From the NCBI GenBank assembly GCA_944384985.1, contig CALWVM010000007.1, positions 1 to 64,000 on the forward strand: DNA of 64,000 bases, read 5' to 3'. The notes beneath the pieces are model-generated. The model saw only the letters and a list, made by a program, of their open reading frames with translations, had not been told where the DNA came from and did no database searches. This stretch comes from an uncultured Clostridia bacterium (GTDB lineage: Bacteria; Bacillota; Clostridia; Oscillospirales; Acutalibacteraceae). This document shows, in pieces, positions 40,849 through 49,874 of this stretch (position 1 is the first letter of the stretch; each line of letters opens with the position of its first letter). The translations under genes were made by a program, and so were the position numbers.

Positions 40849-42207
40849 GTGCCGCTTGTGGACCTGCGAATATATTGGCCGTGGGGACTTCTGATGACGC
40901 TTCTTCGAGGCGCCATTGTGTTTTTAGCCGCGCACGTTTTCTTAAAAGATCGTTTTCACCCGCTTGTTTCCTTTACGACGATCCTGGCGGTCAGCGTCCT
41001 TTATGGTGCGGTCGGCGTGCGTTTTCCAGAAACGGAAAGCTGCGTCATGTTCACTTACTACTTGGTAGTGTTCGTAGTGCTGCTCGGCATAAAGCGCGGA
41101 AAAGTCTTTTCCAAGTTGATGACCGCGCTGTTCGCTCTGGTGTGCTACCAGATCGGAATGCTCGCGGCCGCGCTGCTGGAACTTTTTGTGCAGCCGGATG
41201 CGCTTTTTTTGCTTACGCAATATGAGATCCCGATGGGCTTTTTCCTGATCCATTTGCTGCTGACCCTTTTGGTTGCCATCATTCTAATCATTTCGGTGCA
41301 GGCAATCCAAACGCACATCCGCAACAAGGCCTCCGGATTTCGTGCAAAGTACGGGTATTTCCTGCTGTTTCCGCTTTCGCACCTTCTTTGTACCCTTTTG
41401 TACTTTCGGCTTGTGCAAACGCTCAGTGACGAGGATTTTGAACACTATATCGGGCAATATCCATTCATCGAAGTTTTTCTGATTATTGTGTTCAGTTTTT
41501 GCCTGCTTTTGGATTTTTCCATCATTTTTATCATCGACCGTATGGAATCCACAGAGCAGAAAAATGTGCAAAACGAAAAACTGCTGCTGCAAAATCAGTT
41601 GAATTACGAGTCTACCCTGCTGCTGCGCGAGGAAAAGCGGGAGTTTCAAAAAATCAAACATGATTTTGCAAACATCCTGACCGTCGCGCAAGGGTATATT
41701 GAAATCGGGAACACGGACAAAGCACTCTCGGCGCTCGCGAGCATGCAGGTGAATCTTGCGGGAATTGCCGGATTTTCGCTTTGCTCAAGCGAAACGCTCA
41801 ACGTGATTCTGTATATCAAAAAGACGCAGGCGGAAAGCGTTGGGGTAACACTTATCCCTGAAATCCAGGAGACCTGCGGCATTCAAATTGAGGACTACGA
41901 CCTTTGCCGTGTGCTGTTTAATCTCATAGATAACTGTCTGCATGCGGTGGAGCTGTTGTCCGCGGACAAGTCCTTTTCCATCCACATTCAAGTAGGCGAA
42001 AAAGAAGTCTCCATTCACACGCGAAACCGTTTTCTGCCCGAGCAAACGCATCGCGGAAAAGAGGACGGGCACGGTAACGGCGTGCAAATCATCCGCGAGA
42101 TCTGTGCAAAATACGGCGGTACATATTTCGCGCATACGGCGGACGACGTGTACTATACCGAAACGGTCATGCAGAACCGTATGCCTGCTGAAAAAACCGT
42201 TTCGTGA
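40849..42207 (+). CDS. AgrC-like GHKL sensor histidine kinase
   Basis: A 452-aa membrane kinase. About six hydrophobic helices fill residues 10-235. A dimerisation helix follows with the phospho-acceptor H in FQKIKHDFANILTVAQGYIE (about 268), then a GHKL ATPase with N box LFNLIDNCLHAVE and G box DGHGNGVQIIREIC. The build is that of AgrC/peptide-sensing kinases. The start is GTG behind a run of G (AAAAGGGGGG). No signal peptide gene is seen nearby. Confidence 0.88.
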   Translation: MPLVDLRIYWPWGLLMTLLRGAIVFLAAHVFLKDRFHPLVSFTTILAVSVLYGAVGVRFPETESCVMFTYYLVVFVVLLGIKRGKVFSKLMTALFALVCYQIGMLAAALLELFVQPDALFLLTQYEIPMGFFLIHLLLTLLVAIILIISVQAIQTHIRNKASGFRAKYGYFLLFPLSHLLCTLLYFRLVQTLSDEDFEHYIGQYPFIEVFLIIVFSFCLLLDFSIIFIIDRMESTEQKNVQNEKLLLQNQLNYESTLLLREEKREFQKIKHDFANILTVAQGYIEIGNTDKALSALASMQVNLAGIAGFSLCSSETLNVILYIKKTQAESVGVTLIPEIQETCGIQIEDYDLCRVLFNLIDNCLHAVELLSADKSFSIHIQVGEKEVSIHTRNRFLPEQTHRGKEDGHGNGVQIIREICAKYGGTYFAHTADDVYYTETVMQNRMPAEKTVS

Positions 42208-42241
42208 AAAAAGCTGAATCTGCTTTTCCTATCCCCTTTCG

Positions 42242-42279
42242 AAACCCGCCCGCGCTTGAATTGCGTGGGTGGGTTTTTC
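42242..42279 (+). terminator. terminator of the two-component operon
   Basis: A 14-bp stem AAACCCGCCCGCGC / GCGTGGGTGGGTTT (one G-T pair region) with T tract TTTTT, 35 bp after the kinase stop. It abuts the convergent gene at 42281. Confidence 0.75.
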
Positions 42280-42280
42280 G

Positions 42281-42814
42281 TCATGCGGCGGGGCGGTGCA
42301 CCGCAGAAATGTGAAAGTAACGAAGGATGTTTAGCAGCGGGTGCATACGCCGAAGCTCGCCAAGCAAAAACACGGCCATCGCCGTCAAAACCGGCAGACA
42401 AGCATACCGCGCTTCGGGCAGGACCCGCAGGATTTGCGTTACGTCCTCATTCGCAACCGGGCTGCCGAAAAAATACAACACAGCAGCGACAGCGGAAACA
42501 AAAGCCGCTAAAAGACTGATACCTTGGAGCAGCAGCCGGATATACCAAAACCAAAAGTGCTTCGGGTGCGGCAGACATATCGTTGCAATCGGCAAAAGCA
42601 GCCCGCCCGCACCGACAAACGCCTGACCCCACGCGCCGACACCGCGCATATTGCAAAGCACGCTCGGCAGCGGAAACAACCTGAACTCCGCTACCTCCGC
42701 CCCAACAAGGAGCGCGGCCGCAGTGTGACCAAGTTCGTGCAGAAACGGGTAAAACAGGACTGCCGTGCCAAGCCCCACAACCAAAATCCCGAGCAGCTTT
42801 CCCGCGTCCTTCAA
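42281..42814 (-). CDS. M50-like membrane metalloprotease homologue
   Basis: A 177-aa membrane protein. The HExxH site FLHELGHTAAALLVG lies in the first hydrophobic region (about residues 25-39). Further membrane segments occur around 60-80, 88-110 and 135-150. This is the layout of small site-2-protease-like or YdjJ/SpoIVFB-type proteins. A second metal ligand such as NPxxD is not obvious, so activity is uncertain. It stands alone between two terminators. Confidence 0.65.
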   Translation of the reverse strand: MKDAGKLLGILVVGLGTAVLFYPFLHELGHTAAALLVGAEVAEFRLFPLPSVLCNMRGVGAWGQAFVGAGGLLLPIATICLPHPKHFWFWYIRLLLQGISLLAAFVSAVAAVLYFFGSPVANEDVTQILRVLPEARYACLPVLTAMAVFLLGELRRMHPLLNILRYFHISAVHRPAA

Positions 42815-42889
42815 ATCACATCACCGAAAACAGTATGCCCGATTTTGCGCGCGTCCAATCCAATTCAAACAGCGGACAACGCCAAAAGC

Positions 42890-42930
42890 AACCCGGCGGG
42901 ACGTTTGTACGTGTCCTCGCCGGGTTTGTT
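42890..42930. terminator. GC-rich terminator hairpin
   Basis: AACCCGGCG (42890-42898) pairs with CGCCGGGTT (42918-42926), followed by TGTTTT. On the minus strand it lies 60 bp after the sugar isomerase-like gene. Confidence 0.6.
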
Positions 42931-42988
42931 TTGCATATTGCCTTTCCCCCTGCCTTTTCAGCAAATCAGCCGTTGGGAAAAGCCGATT

Positions 42989-43780
42989 TTATGTGTGAAA
43001 GCCGTTGCGGTCGAGCCACGCGACGGACTGGCGCAGGGCTTCGACAGTTTTGGTCTCCAGCACGACGCGGCAGTTGTGCGCACGGGCGAGCGTCAGGTAT
43101 TTCGGCAGATCGAGTTCGCCCGTGCCGAGTGTGAGATGGTTCTTTCTGCCGAGCGCATCATGACAATGGAAATGACGGAGTTTCTCAGCGCGCTCCAGAA
43201 GGATCGGCTCATCTGCGCCGCCGATGCCGTGGTTATGCCCGATGTCAAAGGTCAACCCGAACGCGGGACTTTGCAACAAGAGGTCGAGCGCTTCGACCTG
43301 AAAATCCGTAAAGCCGTCGCTGTTTTCCACACAAATTTGAAGGGCTGCATCGCCGATCTCGGCGGCAATCTCATCGCGGAAATCCCGCATGCTTTGGAGA
43401 TACTGCACTTTGTGCGCCGCGAAAAGGTAGACCTTTTTTGTGGGCAGCGTGAAATATACGCCGCGCGCCAGATGCATATTGAGCATGGGCGCGTGCAGTT
43501 CTTTTGCAAGGCGTATCGTCTCGCGCACGGTGCGGCGGTACGCCTCGGCGACATAGGGGTTAAAGTCGCTGACATTTAAGTTCTCGTCGAGATGGATGGT
43601 GTAATACACGCCGTATTTCTGCGCAATCGCCTGCAACCGCTCTGCATCCAGCACATTCGGCTGGTACTGCGGCAGGTTCATGTTGAGCTCTATAAATTGC
43701 AGCCGCAGCTCGCGGCAAAGCGCGGCGGTCTCTTCCAAAGTCTGCAATTCCAAAAGCGTCGGCATACCGAAATTGAGCAT
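42989..43780 (-). CDS. sugar phosphate isomerase/epimerase-like TIM barrel
   Basis: A 263-aa protein of the xylose isomerase-like / AP endonuclease 2 superfamily: LQFIELNMN, YYTIHLDENLN, APMLNMHLARG, ICVENSDG (metal-binding E), FGLTFDIGHNHG (D and H), HFHCHDALGRKNHLTLGTGEL and VVLETKT. The metal-ligand set E-D-H-H-E looks complete. The substrate is unknown. The start at 43780 has GGAGGAGG upstream; an ATG eleven codons earlier is less likely. Confidence 0.82.
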   Translation of the reverse strand: MLNFGMPTLLELQTLEETAALCRELRLQFIELNMNLPQYQPNVLDAERLQAIAQKYGVYYTIHLDENLNVSDFNPYVAEAYRRTVRETIRLAKELHAPMLNMHLARGVYFTLPTKKVYLFAAHKVQYLQSMRDFRDEIAAEIGDAALQICVENSDGFTDFQVEALDLLLQSPAFGLTFDIGHNHGIGGADEPILLERAEKLRHFHCHDALGRKNHLTLGTGELDLPKYLTLARAHNCRVVLETKTVEALRQSVAWLDRNGFHT

Positions 43781-43820
43781 CTTATGCCTCCTCCAAACCA
43801 TATACTTTGGCACCGTAAAA

Positions 43821-43937
43821 CTACGGTTGGATGGCGATCTTCAGCTCGCCGTCCTGTTTTTGTTCTAACAGCTTATAGGCTTTTTTGATCCCCCGCAGGA
43901 CGAGGGTGTCGGGTTTTGTAAAGGTATAAGCCAGCAT
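43821..43937 (-). pseudogene. 38-codon remnant resembling a zinc alcohol dehydrogenase
   Basis: The frame begins MLAYTFTKPDTLVLRG, like the first residues of zinc-dependent alcohol dehydrogenases, and continues directly into IKKAYKLLEQKQDGELKIAIQP, like their last residues. This fits one large in-frame internal deletion. No clear SD. The likeness is by eye only. Confidence 0.4.
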
Positions 43938-43946
43938 AGCAACGCC

Positions 43947-44432
43947 TTATTCGGCAGATCCGCCTTTTTCTTCCGCTGCGGACAGCGCTTTCAAAATTTC
44001 CTGTGCGTTGGTATCCGGCTTGACTTTTGGCATAACTTTTGCAATGCAGCCGTTTTCGTCGATCAGAAACGTGGTACGCACAACACCCATGCTGACTTTC
44101 CCGTACATTTTCTTTTCCTGCCAAACGCCATAGGCTTGTATCGCCTGCAGTTCGGGGTCAGACAGCAGCGTAAACGGCAGATTCTGCTTTTCGGCAAACT
44201 TTTTATGCGAAGCGGCGCTGTCTTTGCTGACACCCACGACCGCTACGCCGCGCTTTTGAAATTCACTGTACGCCGCTGCGAAAGCACACGCCTGCCGTGT
44301 GCAGCCGGGCGTATTGTCTTTCGGATAGAAATACAGCACGAGCTTTTGCCCGAAAAAGTCAGAAAGGCGGACCGGATCGCCGTTCTGGTTTTGTAATGTG
44401 AATTGTGGGGCCTTGTCCCCTGCCTGTAACAT
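43947..44432 (-). CDS. bcp: thioredoxin-dependent thiol peroxidase (Bcp/PrxQ)
   Basis: A 161-aa peroxiredoxin that reduces peroxides using thioredoxin. The peroxidatic Cys is in KDNTPGCTRQACAF (about 45-49, with the resolving Cys five residues later), then GVSKDSAASHKKF and LLSDPELQAIQAYGVW. The C terminus fits the family length. ATG at 44432 with AAAGGAG eight bases upstream. It lies alone, facing away from the nucleotidase gene. Confidence 0.92.
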   Translation of the reverse strand: MLQAGDKAPQFTLQNQNGDPVRLSDFFGQKLVLYFYPKDNTPGCTRQACAFAAAYSEFQKRGVAVVGVSKDSAASHKKFAEKQNLPFTLLSDPELQAIQAYGVWQEKKMYGKVSMGVVRTTFLIDENGCIAKVMPKVKPDTNAQEILKALSAAEEKGGSAE

Positions 44433-44526
44433 AATACACACTCCTTTTATATCGAATTGGCTTTACCTTGTACACGGAACAGACGATCGCCCCTTGCGGA
44501 GCGGTCGATTGTGTTTTTTATAATTT

Positions 44527-46428
44527 TCAGCGCGAAGCTGTTTTGCGTCCGCGGCGATTGCGGATTCTCGCTGTAACCAACAGCGCCGCCGCACAAACGG
44601 GCAGGATCGCTGCGATGGTGTAAATGCCGTCCTGTGCCTGCGCGCTCGTTGCAGGGATCGCAGGCGTTTCGGTTACGGGCTTCTGCGTGTCATTCGGGGT
44701 TTCCGGCGTTTCGGTCTCAGGCGTTGTGGGATCGTCCGGCGTGGTAGGCGTTTTCTCCTCGTCCGTACCCGTCTGCGGCGTACCGCTCATAAAGCGGATA
44801 CGGCCGTTGCCCATATCGTTTTCATACCCTTCGCCGATCACGCCGCCGAGCGTCTCGGTGATATAGCGGATCAGCGCTTCATTATCCACCATGGTTTCGT
44901 CTTTAATAAGATTACAGCCCTGGAACATGGAGAAGCCGTCGCCGCCGTTTTTCAGGCAATAGTTATGCGAAGCGAGCGTATAGGTCTTGTCAAGGTCCAG
45001 TGGTTCGCCGTTAATTTTGACGTTCTGCACGCGATAGGTGCCGTCCACGCGCACGAACATACCGTTCTCGTCGAGCACCACGCCCGAAGGGATGTCGCCG
45101 TACAGATCAAACGTGATGCCGGACACCTGCTGGAAGCCGCCCGTGATGCCGGGATAGGCGCGCGCACCCATTTCGAGTGCATCGAGGATCTGCTGGCCGG
45201 TGGCTTCGACCACGCAGAGCAGATTGCCGTAAGGATGCACGGCGAGGATATCGCCATAGGTCACATCGCCCTTATAGATATTGGCGCGGATGCCGCCGCC
45301 GTTGACAATCGCGACGTCTGCCTCCATCATCACGCGGTAGGCGTCCGCACACAGGTCGCCAAGGTTCGTTTCACTGCTGCGCACAAGCCATGCCGTTTCT
45401 TCCCGGTCGGCGGCGAGCAGATCCACCTTGCTTTCTGCAACGACCGTATTCAAAAGCGTCTCAAAATGCCCCTGCAATTCGCCGACATACGCCTGCATCT
45501 CATCATATGCCGCGCGCACGGTCTCGCTCGCATCCGCGGCGGGCGCGCAGTTTTCCACAAGCTCTGTGGAAATCGTGCCGTCCGTATGAATGGTCAGTTT
45601 GCCGAGATTTGCAAGTTTCGTACCCGACGAAGTCAGCGGCACAGCATTGCCGTCTTTATCGGTGCATTCCTGCTGCGGGATCACGCTGTGGGAATGGCCG
45701 TCGATCACCGCATCAAAGCCCGAGGTATTGGCGATGACTTCGGTGGACATCCATGGCGAACAGGAGGGCTCCACCCCGAGGTGCGCAAGCCCGATGACAT
45801 AATCCGCACCGGCAGCCTTTGCTTCGTCGATGCCTGCCTGCACCGCCGCATACAGTGCCTGCCCGTCATCCCCCTGCTGGAAGCCATAAATAAACGTACC
45901 GTTCTCATCCTGGAAATATGCAGGCGTAGAACTGGTGATGGTCTTAGGTGTGCAAATACCCACGAGCGCGACCTTGGTGTCGCCGAAGGTAAGCATCACA
46001 TAGGGGTCAAAGACCGTTTCGTTTGTACGCAGGTCCGTGAAGTTCGTAGAAATATACGGGAACTGCGCTTCGGTTTCGGCGATTTCCAAAAAGCGGTCCA
46101 TGCCATAGTCAAATTCATGGTTGCCGGGCACCGCCGCGACATAGCCAAGGCGGTTCATCACATCGACCATGTATTCGCCCTCGGTCAGCGCGCCGACCGC
46201 GTCGCCCTGAATCGCGTCGCCCGCGTCCACAAGCGCAACGTAGTTGCCGTCTTCAAGCATCTGCTGCTTATACGCCGCAACGCCCGCAAGCGTTACGCCG
46301 TTCGTCATAGCGCAGTGCATATCGTTTGTATAAAGGATAACGATGTCGCTGCCCTGTGCTGCGGAAACGCTTACAAATGAGCAAAGCGCCAAACACAGCG
46401 TCAAAAGCAGAGCTATGCATTTCTTCAT
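44527..46428 (-). CDS. cell-surface 5'-nucleotidase / metallophosphoesterase
   Basis: A 633-aa secreted protein. Signal peptide at 1-24 (KKCIALLLTLCLALCSFVSVSAA). The metallophosphatase domain has VILYTNDMHCAM, VDAGDAIQGD, GNHEFDYGMDRF and DGHSHSVIP. The 5'-nucleotidase C-terminal domain (about 330-530) includes NGGGIRANIYKGDVTYGD. A Thr/Pro-rich spacer (TPTTPDDPTTPETETPETP) leads to a C-terminal membrane helix and basic tail (RIRNRRGRK). It would dephosphorylate external nucleotides for uptake. No LPxTG motif is present, so it is anchored by the helix. Confidence 0.88.
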   Translation of the reverse strand: MKKCIALLLTLCLALCSFVSVSAAQGSDIVILYTNDMHCAMTNGVTLAGVAAYKQQMLEDGNYVALVDAGDAIQGDAVGALTEGEYMVDVMNRLGYVAAVPGNHEFDYGMDRFLEIAETEAQFPYISTNFTDLRTNETVFDPYVMLTFGDTKVALVGICTPKTITSSTPAYFQDENGTFIYGFQQGDDGQALYAAVQAGIDEAKAAGADYVIGLAHLGVEPSCSPWMSTEVIANTSGFDAVIDGHSHSVIPQQECTDKDGNAVPLTSSGTKLANLGKLTIHTDGTISTELVENCAPAADASETVRAAYDEMQAYVGELQGHFETLLNTVVAESKVDLLAADREETAWLVRSSETNLGDLCADAYRVMMEADVAIVNGGGIRANIYKGDVTYGDILAVHPYGNLLCVVEATGQQILDALEMGARAYPGITGGFQQVSGITFDLYGDIPSGVVLDENGMFVRVDGTYRVQNVKINGEPLDLDKTYTLASHNYCLKNGGDGFSMFQGCNLIKDETMVDNEALIRYITETLGGVIGEGYENDMGNGRIRFMSGTPQTGTDEEKTPTTPDDPTTPETETPETPNDTQKPVTETPAIPATSAQAQDGIYTIAAILPVCAAALLVTARIRNRRGRKTASR

Positions 46429-46628
46429 GTAGGATCCCCTTTCGTTTTTTAGGATTTATTTCATTGTAGCATTGTTTTCTGCGCCTTTCAATTAAAAATC
46501 TTTGCGGTTTTGACGAATTGACAAAACGCCGCGCGGCGGCTATACTGGGCGTATGCGAAATGCGTATGCAATTTTTGCGTCGATCCCTTGTAAAGCTCAA
46601 AACCTTTTCAGAAAAAGGAGGCGGTAAG

Positions 46629-47507
46629 ATGCGGTGCTACGCCTGCCCGCGGCAATGCGGCGCTGAGCGCACGGAAAACGAGCCCTCGGCGGGCTTTTGC
46701 AAGATGCCCTACAATGCGGTGCTTGCGCGCGCTGCGCTGCACTTCTGGGAAGAACCGCCTTTGAGCGCGCACGGCGGCGCAGGCGCGATCTTCTTTTCTG
46801 GCTGCACCCTGCGGTGTATCTACTGCCAGAATTTTGAGATCAGCCACAAGAATTTTGGCAAGCCGGTCTGTGTCGAGCGTTTCATTGAAATTCTGCAGGA
46901 GCTGGAAGAGGCAGGTGCGCAGAACATCGATCTTGTAAACCCCACGCACTTTACGCCTTTTCTGCGCGAGGCACTGACAAAATACAAACCGCGCGTGCCC
47001 GTGGTCTACAATTCCGGGGGCTATGATTCGGTTGAATCGCTCCAAAGCCTTGCGGGGCTCATTGACATTTATCTGCCGGATTTCAAATATATGTCCGAAG
47101 AGACGGCGCGGCTCTATTCCGCCGCGCCCGACTACCCCGCCCGTGCCAAAGCCGCCATTTTAGAGATGCGCCGCCAGACGGAAGACCGTTTCGCCCCCGA
47201 CGGGCGGATGCTGTCGGGGCTTTTGGTGCGGCATCTGGTGCTCCCGCAGGGGACAAAGGATTCCGTCGAGATCCTGCGCTGGATCGCCGAATTCCTTTCT
47301 AAAGATACCTATGTAAGCCTTATGCGCCAGTATTCCCCCTGCGGCAGGACATATCCGTACAAAGCACTCAATCGGCGGCTGACCACAGCGGAGTATGATC
47401 GCGTGCTGCGTGCCTTTTTCGATTTGGGGCTGCACAACGGCTTCATGCAGGAGGGCGCATCGGCGGACGAGCGCTTTATCCCCGCTTTTGATCTGACGGG
47501 GGTTTGA
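46629..47507 (+). CDS. PflX-type radical SAM protein
   Basis: A 292-aa radical SAM protein of the PflX/COG1313 group, related to pyruvate formate-lyase activating enzymes; the substrate is unknown. It starts with a Cys pair CYACPRQCGAERTENEPSAGFC, then the 4Fe-4S motif FFSGCTLRCIYCQNFEIS (CxxxCxxC). NPTHFTPFL and VYNSGGYDS are typical. The ATG at 46629 has AAGGAGG upstream; longer readings to 46518 lack an SD. Monocistronic, 75 bp before proC. Confidence 0.85.
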   Translation: MRCYACPRQCGAERTENEPSAGFCKMPYNAVLARAALHFWEEPPLSAHGGAGAIFFSGCTLRCIYCQNFEISHKNFGKPVCVERFIEILQELEEAGAQNIDLVNPTHFTPFLREALTKYKPRVPVVYNSGGYDSVESLQSLAGLIDIYLPDFKYMSEETARLYSAAPDYPARAKAAILEMRRQTEDRFAPDGRMLSGLLVRHLVLPQGTKDSVEILRWIAEFLSKDTYVSLMRQYSPCGRTYPYKALNRRLTTAEYDRVLRAFFDLGLHNGFMQEGASADERFIPAFDLTGV

Positions 47508-47531
47508 AAATCAGCGAAAATATGCTATACT
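47504..47531 (+). promoter_or_regulatory. likely proC promoter
   Basis: TTGAAA (47504-47509), 16 bp, TATACT (47526-47531). The -35 overlaps the stop codon of the radical SAM gene, and the start of proC is 51 bp further. Confidence 0.5.
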
Positions 47532-47581
47532 GAATTGGATGCGGGCGCAGTTCTGCCCGCCTTCGGAAAGGACGAGGCATA

Positions 47582-48379
47582 ATGAAGATTGGATTTATCG
47601 GCGCGGGCAACATGGCAAGCGCCATTCTGCGCGGCATGGTGCGTTCGGGCGCGTTTTCCCCCGAGACGTTGACAGCTTTTGACACACAGGCAGAAAAGGC
47701 AGCGGCACTCCAAAAGGAACTCGGTATCGGTGTTTCAGAAAGCGCAGAAGCCCTTGCCGGCGACTGTGATGTAGTGGTTCTGGCCGTCAAGCCGAATGTT
47801 TTCCCCGTACTTTTGCCGCAGATTCGCGCCGCACTCCAAGCGCATGACCCGCTGGTGATCTCCATCGCGGCAGGGAAAACGATCGAGTTTATAGAAGGGC
47901 TTTTAGCGTATAACGCAGCGGTCATTCGCGTGATGCCGAACATCAACGCCACGGTCGGTGCTGCCATGAGCGCCTACTGCTGCAATGCGCGCGTAACGGA
48001 CGAACAGCGCACGCTTACCGAAAAGCTCTGCGGCGCTTTCGGTGAAGTCATGCCGCTTTCGGAAAATATGTTCCCGCTGTTCGGGGTTCTCGCGGGCTGC
48101 GCACCGGCGTACAGCTATATGTTTATAGACGCGCTCGCACGCGCCGGGGTGAAAAACGGCATGGCAAAAGCGGACGCGCTGCACATCGCGGCGCAGACGG
48201 TCTTGGGCAGCGCCAAGCAGATTCTGGAGAGCGACACGCACCCCTGGGAACTCATTGACCGCGTATGTTCTCCGGGCGGCACAACCATTGAAGGTGTTGC
48301 CTCTTTGCAGGCCGACACCTTTGACGCAGCAATCGCGCGCGCGGTGGACGCGGCGCTCGACAAAGACAGCCGCGTATAA
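47582..48379 (+). CDS. proC: pyrroline-5-carboxylate reductase
   Basis: A 265-aa NAD(P)H-dependent reductase for the last step of proline synthesis. The N-terminal Rossmann motif is MKIGFIGAGNMASAILRGM, then DVVVLAVKPNVFPVLL. The family signature is around 225-245 (VCSPGGTTIEGVASLQADTFDAAIARAVDAA). Length fits the family. GGAAAGGACGAGG precedes the ATG. No other pro genes are adjacent. Confidence 0.95.
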   Translation: MKIGFIGAGNMASAILRGMVRSGAFSPETLTAFDTQAEKAAALQKELGIGVSESAEALAGDCDVVVLAVKPNVFPVLLPQIRAALQAHDPLVISIAAGKTIEFIEGLLAYNAAVIRVMPNINATVGAAMSAYCCNARVTDEQRTLTEKLCGAFGEVMPLSENMFPLFGVLAGCAPAYSYMFIDALARAGVKNGMAKADALHIAAQTVLGSAKQILESDTHPWELIDRVCSPGGTTIEGVASLQADTFDAAIARAVDAALDKDSRV

Positions 48380-48404
48380 CGCCTGCTTTTTCAAGCCAGC
48401 AAAA

Positions 48405-48436
48405 AGCGCAGGGTATTTTGAGAAATACCCTGCGCT
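48405..48436 (+). terminator. hairpin after proC
   Basis: A 14-bp perfect stem AGCGCAGGGTATTT (48405-48418) / AAATACCCTGCGCT (48423-48436) with a 4-base loop. The following tract is only moderately T-rich. A second GC stem at 48478-48502 serves the convergent rpsT. Confidence 0.65.
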
Positions 48437-48529
48437 AATTATCTTTTCGGAAGAAAAACGCCCTAAAACGCGAAACGCCGCGGACCACGACGGTCTGCGG
48501 CATTTATCCTGCAAATGCTGTGCCTTTTG

Positions 48530-48787
48530 TTACGCTTTGTTCAGCTTCGTAACGAGGGCGGACTTTTTGCGGGCGGCGTTGTTCTTGTGCAGAAGCCCTT
48601 TCGCGGTCGCCTGGTCGATCTTCTTGACGGCGGCGGTCACGAGCGCCTCTTTGTCGGCAGCACCGCTTTCAATCGCGACGTTCGCCTTTTTAATGGCGGT
48701 CTTGAGCGCGGAGTTCATGGACTTATTGCGCTGTGCACGCTTGTTGTTGACGATCACACGCTTTTTTGCGGACTTAATGTTCGGCAT
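48530..48787 (-). CDS. rpsT: 30S ribosomal protein S20
   Basis: An 85-aa basic protein: [35 protein letters not shown] ... [30 protein letters not shown], typical of bacterial S20, which binds the 5' domain of 16S rRNA. GGGAGG precedes the ATG. It is divergent from gpr, the standard arrangement in Bacillota. Confidence 0.97.
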   Translation of the reverse strand: MPNIKSAKKRVIVNNKRAQRNKSMNSALKTAIKKANVAIESGAADKEALVTAAVKKIDQATAKGLLHKNNAARKKSALVTKLNKA

Positions 48788-48865
48788 CGGTCACACCTCC
48801 CTTACAATAGCGGACTATATATTACCATTGTTTTCGAAAAAAAGCAAGTTTTTTTTCAAAATCCC

Positions 48866-48895
48866 CGATAGTTTTTCGAAGAACCGCCCATACTA
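48866..48895 (+). promoter_or_regulatory. possible sigma-G-type promoter of gpr
   Basis: CGATA (48866-48870), 18 bp, CATACTA (48889-48895). This resembles the forespore consensus (GnATR and CATnnTA), with one mismatch in the -35. It is 31 bp before the gpr start. The fit to the gene's known forespore expression adds weight. Confidence 0.45.
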
Positions 48896-48926
48896 AAGTG
48901 CAGAAATACTTTGTGGAGGCGGTTTT

Positions 48927-49796
48927 ATGCAGATCCGCACAGACCTGGCGCTCGAACGGCGCGAGCTCATAACGGGTGAAACATCCGAAAACGTGCAGGT
49001 GCGCAAATACACGCGCGGGCATGCGGAAATCACCGAAATCGAGATCTGCAACGCGGCGGGCGAAAAAGAGCTTGGCAAGCCGCAGGGCAAATACATCACG
49101 GTCGAGATCCCCGAATTTGCGCACGACAGCGAGCTTTTGGATGGGCGGCTTGGGGCGATGGTCGAAACACTCTCTTCCCTTTTGCCGAAAGAAGGCGCGG
49201 TGCTTGTGGCGGGGCTTGGCAATATAGACATCACGCCCGACGCGCTCGGGCCGCGCACAGCGCACGGGATCTTTGCCACGCGCCACATTGACAAGGCGCT
49301 TGCGCAGAATCTTGGCTTTTCAGACCTGCGCGAAGTCTGCGCCGTGACATTCGGGGTGCTCGGGCAGACAGGGCTTGAGACCGCCGAAGCGCTGCGGGGC
49401 ATGGTGGACACCGTGCACCCGTGTGCCGTGCTCACGGTAGACGCGCTGGCCTCCCGCAGTCTTGCGCGCCTTGGCAGGACTGTGCAGTTGACCGACACAG
49501 GCATCACGCCCGGCTCCGGCGTCGGGAACGCCCGTGCACGCATCGACCGCGAGACACTCGGCGTACCTGTGATTGCCGTAGGCGTGCCGACCGTGGTGGA
49601 CGCCGCCACCCTCATCCACGACTTTACCGACGGCCACACGCCGCACGCGCGGCACGCCCGGGAGGCAAACACCATGATGGTCACCCCGCGCGAGGTGGAC
49701 ACGCTCGTTAAGCGCGCGTCGCGGTTTTTATCGCTCGCCATCAATTGCGCGCTGCAGCCCTCGCTTGAGCCGGAACTGCTGCTCCATATTGTGTGA
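48927..49796 (+). CDS. gpr: germination protease (spore protease GPR)
   Basis: A 289-aa aspartic-type peptidase of family A25 that degrades small acid-soluble spore proteins on germination. The N terminus QIRTDLALERRELI carries the self-cleavage propeptide. Core motifs are GLGNIDITPDALGPRTAHGIFATRH, GVLGQTGLETAEALRG, DALASRSLARLGRTVQLTDTGITPGSGVGN and GVPTVVDAATL. It marks the host as a spore former. It lies upstream of spoIIP as in other Clostridia. Confidence 0.96.
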   Translation: MQIRTDLALERRELITGETSENVQVRKYTRGHAEITEIEICNAAGEKELGKPQGKYITVEIPEFAHDSELLDGRLGAMVETLSSLLPKEGAVLVAGLGNIDITPDALGPRTAHGIFATRHIDKALAQNLGFSDLREVCAVTFGVLGQTGLETAEALRGMVDTVHPCAVLTVDALASRSLARLGRTVQLTDTGITPGSGVGNARARIDRETLGVPVIAVGVPTVVDAATLIHDFTDGHTPHARHAREANTMMVTPREVDTLVKRASRFLSLAINCALQPSLEPELLLHIV

Positions 49797-49874
49797 CCGA
49801 AACGGCTCGTCCCGTCTATTTTCCGTTCCCGGCGCATATACTGCACCGAAAAGAGAAGATGAAAGGGACAGCCT

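Noticed and set aside
44965..46380. 471-codon plus-strand frame across the nucleotidase gene
   Set aside because: Shadow of a 5'-nucleotidase with signal peptide and full motifs.
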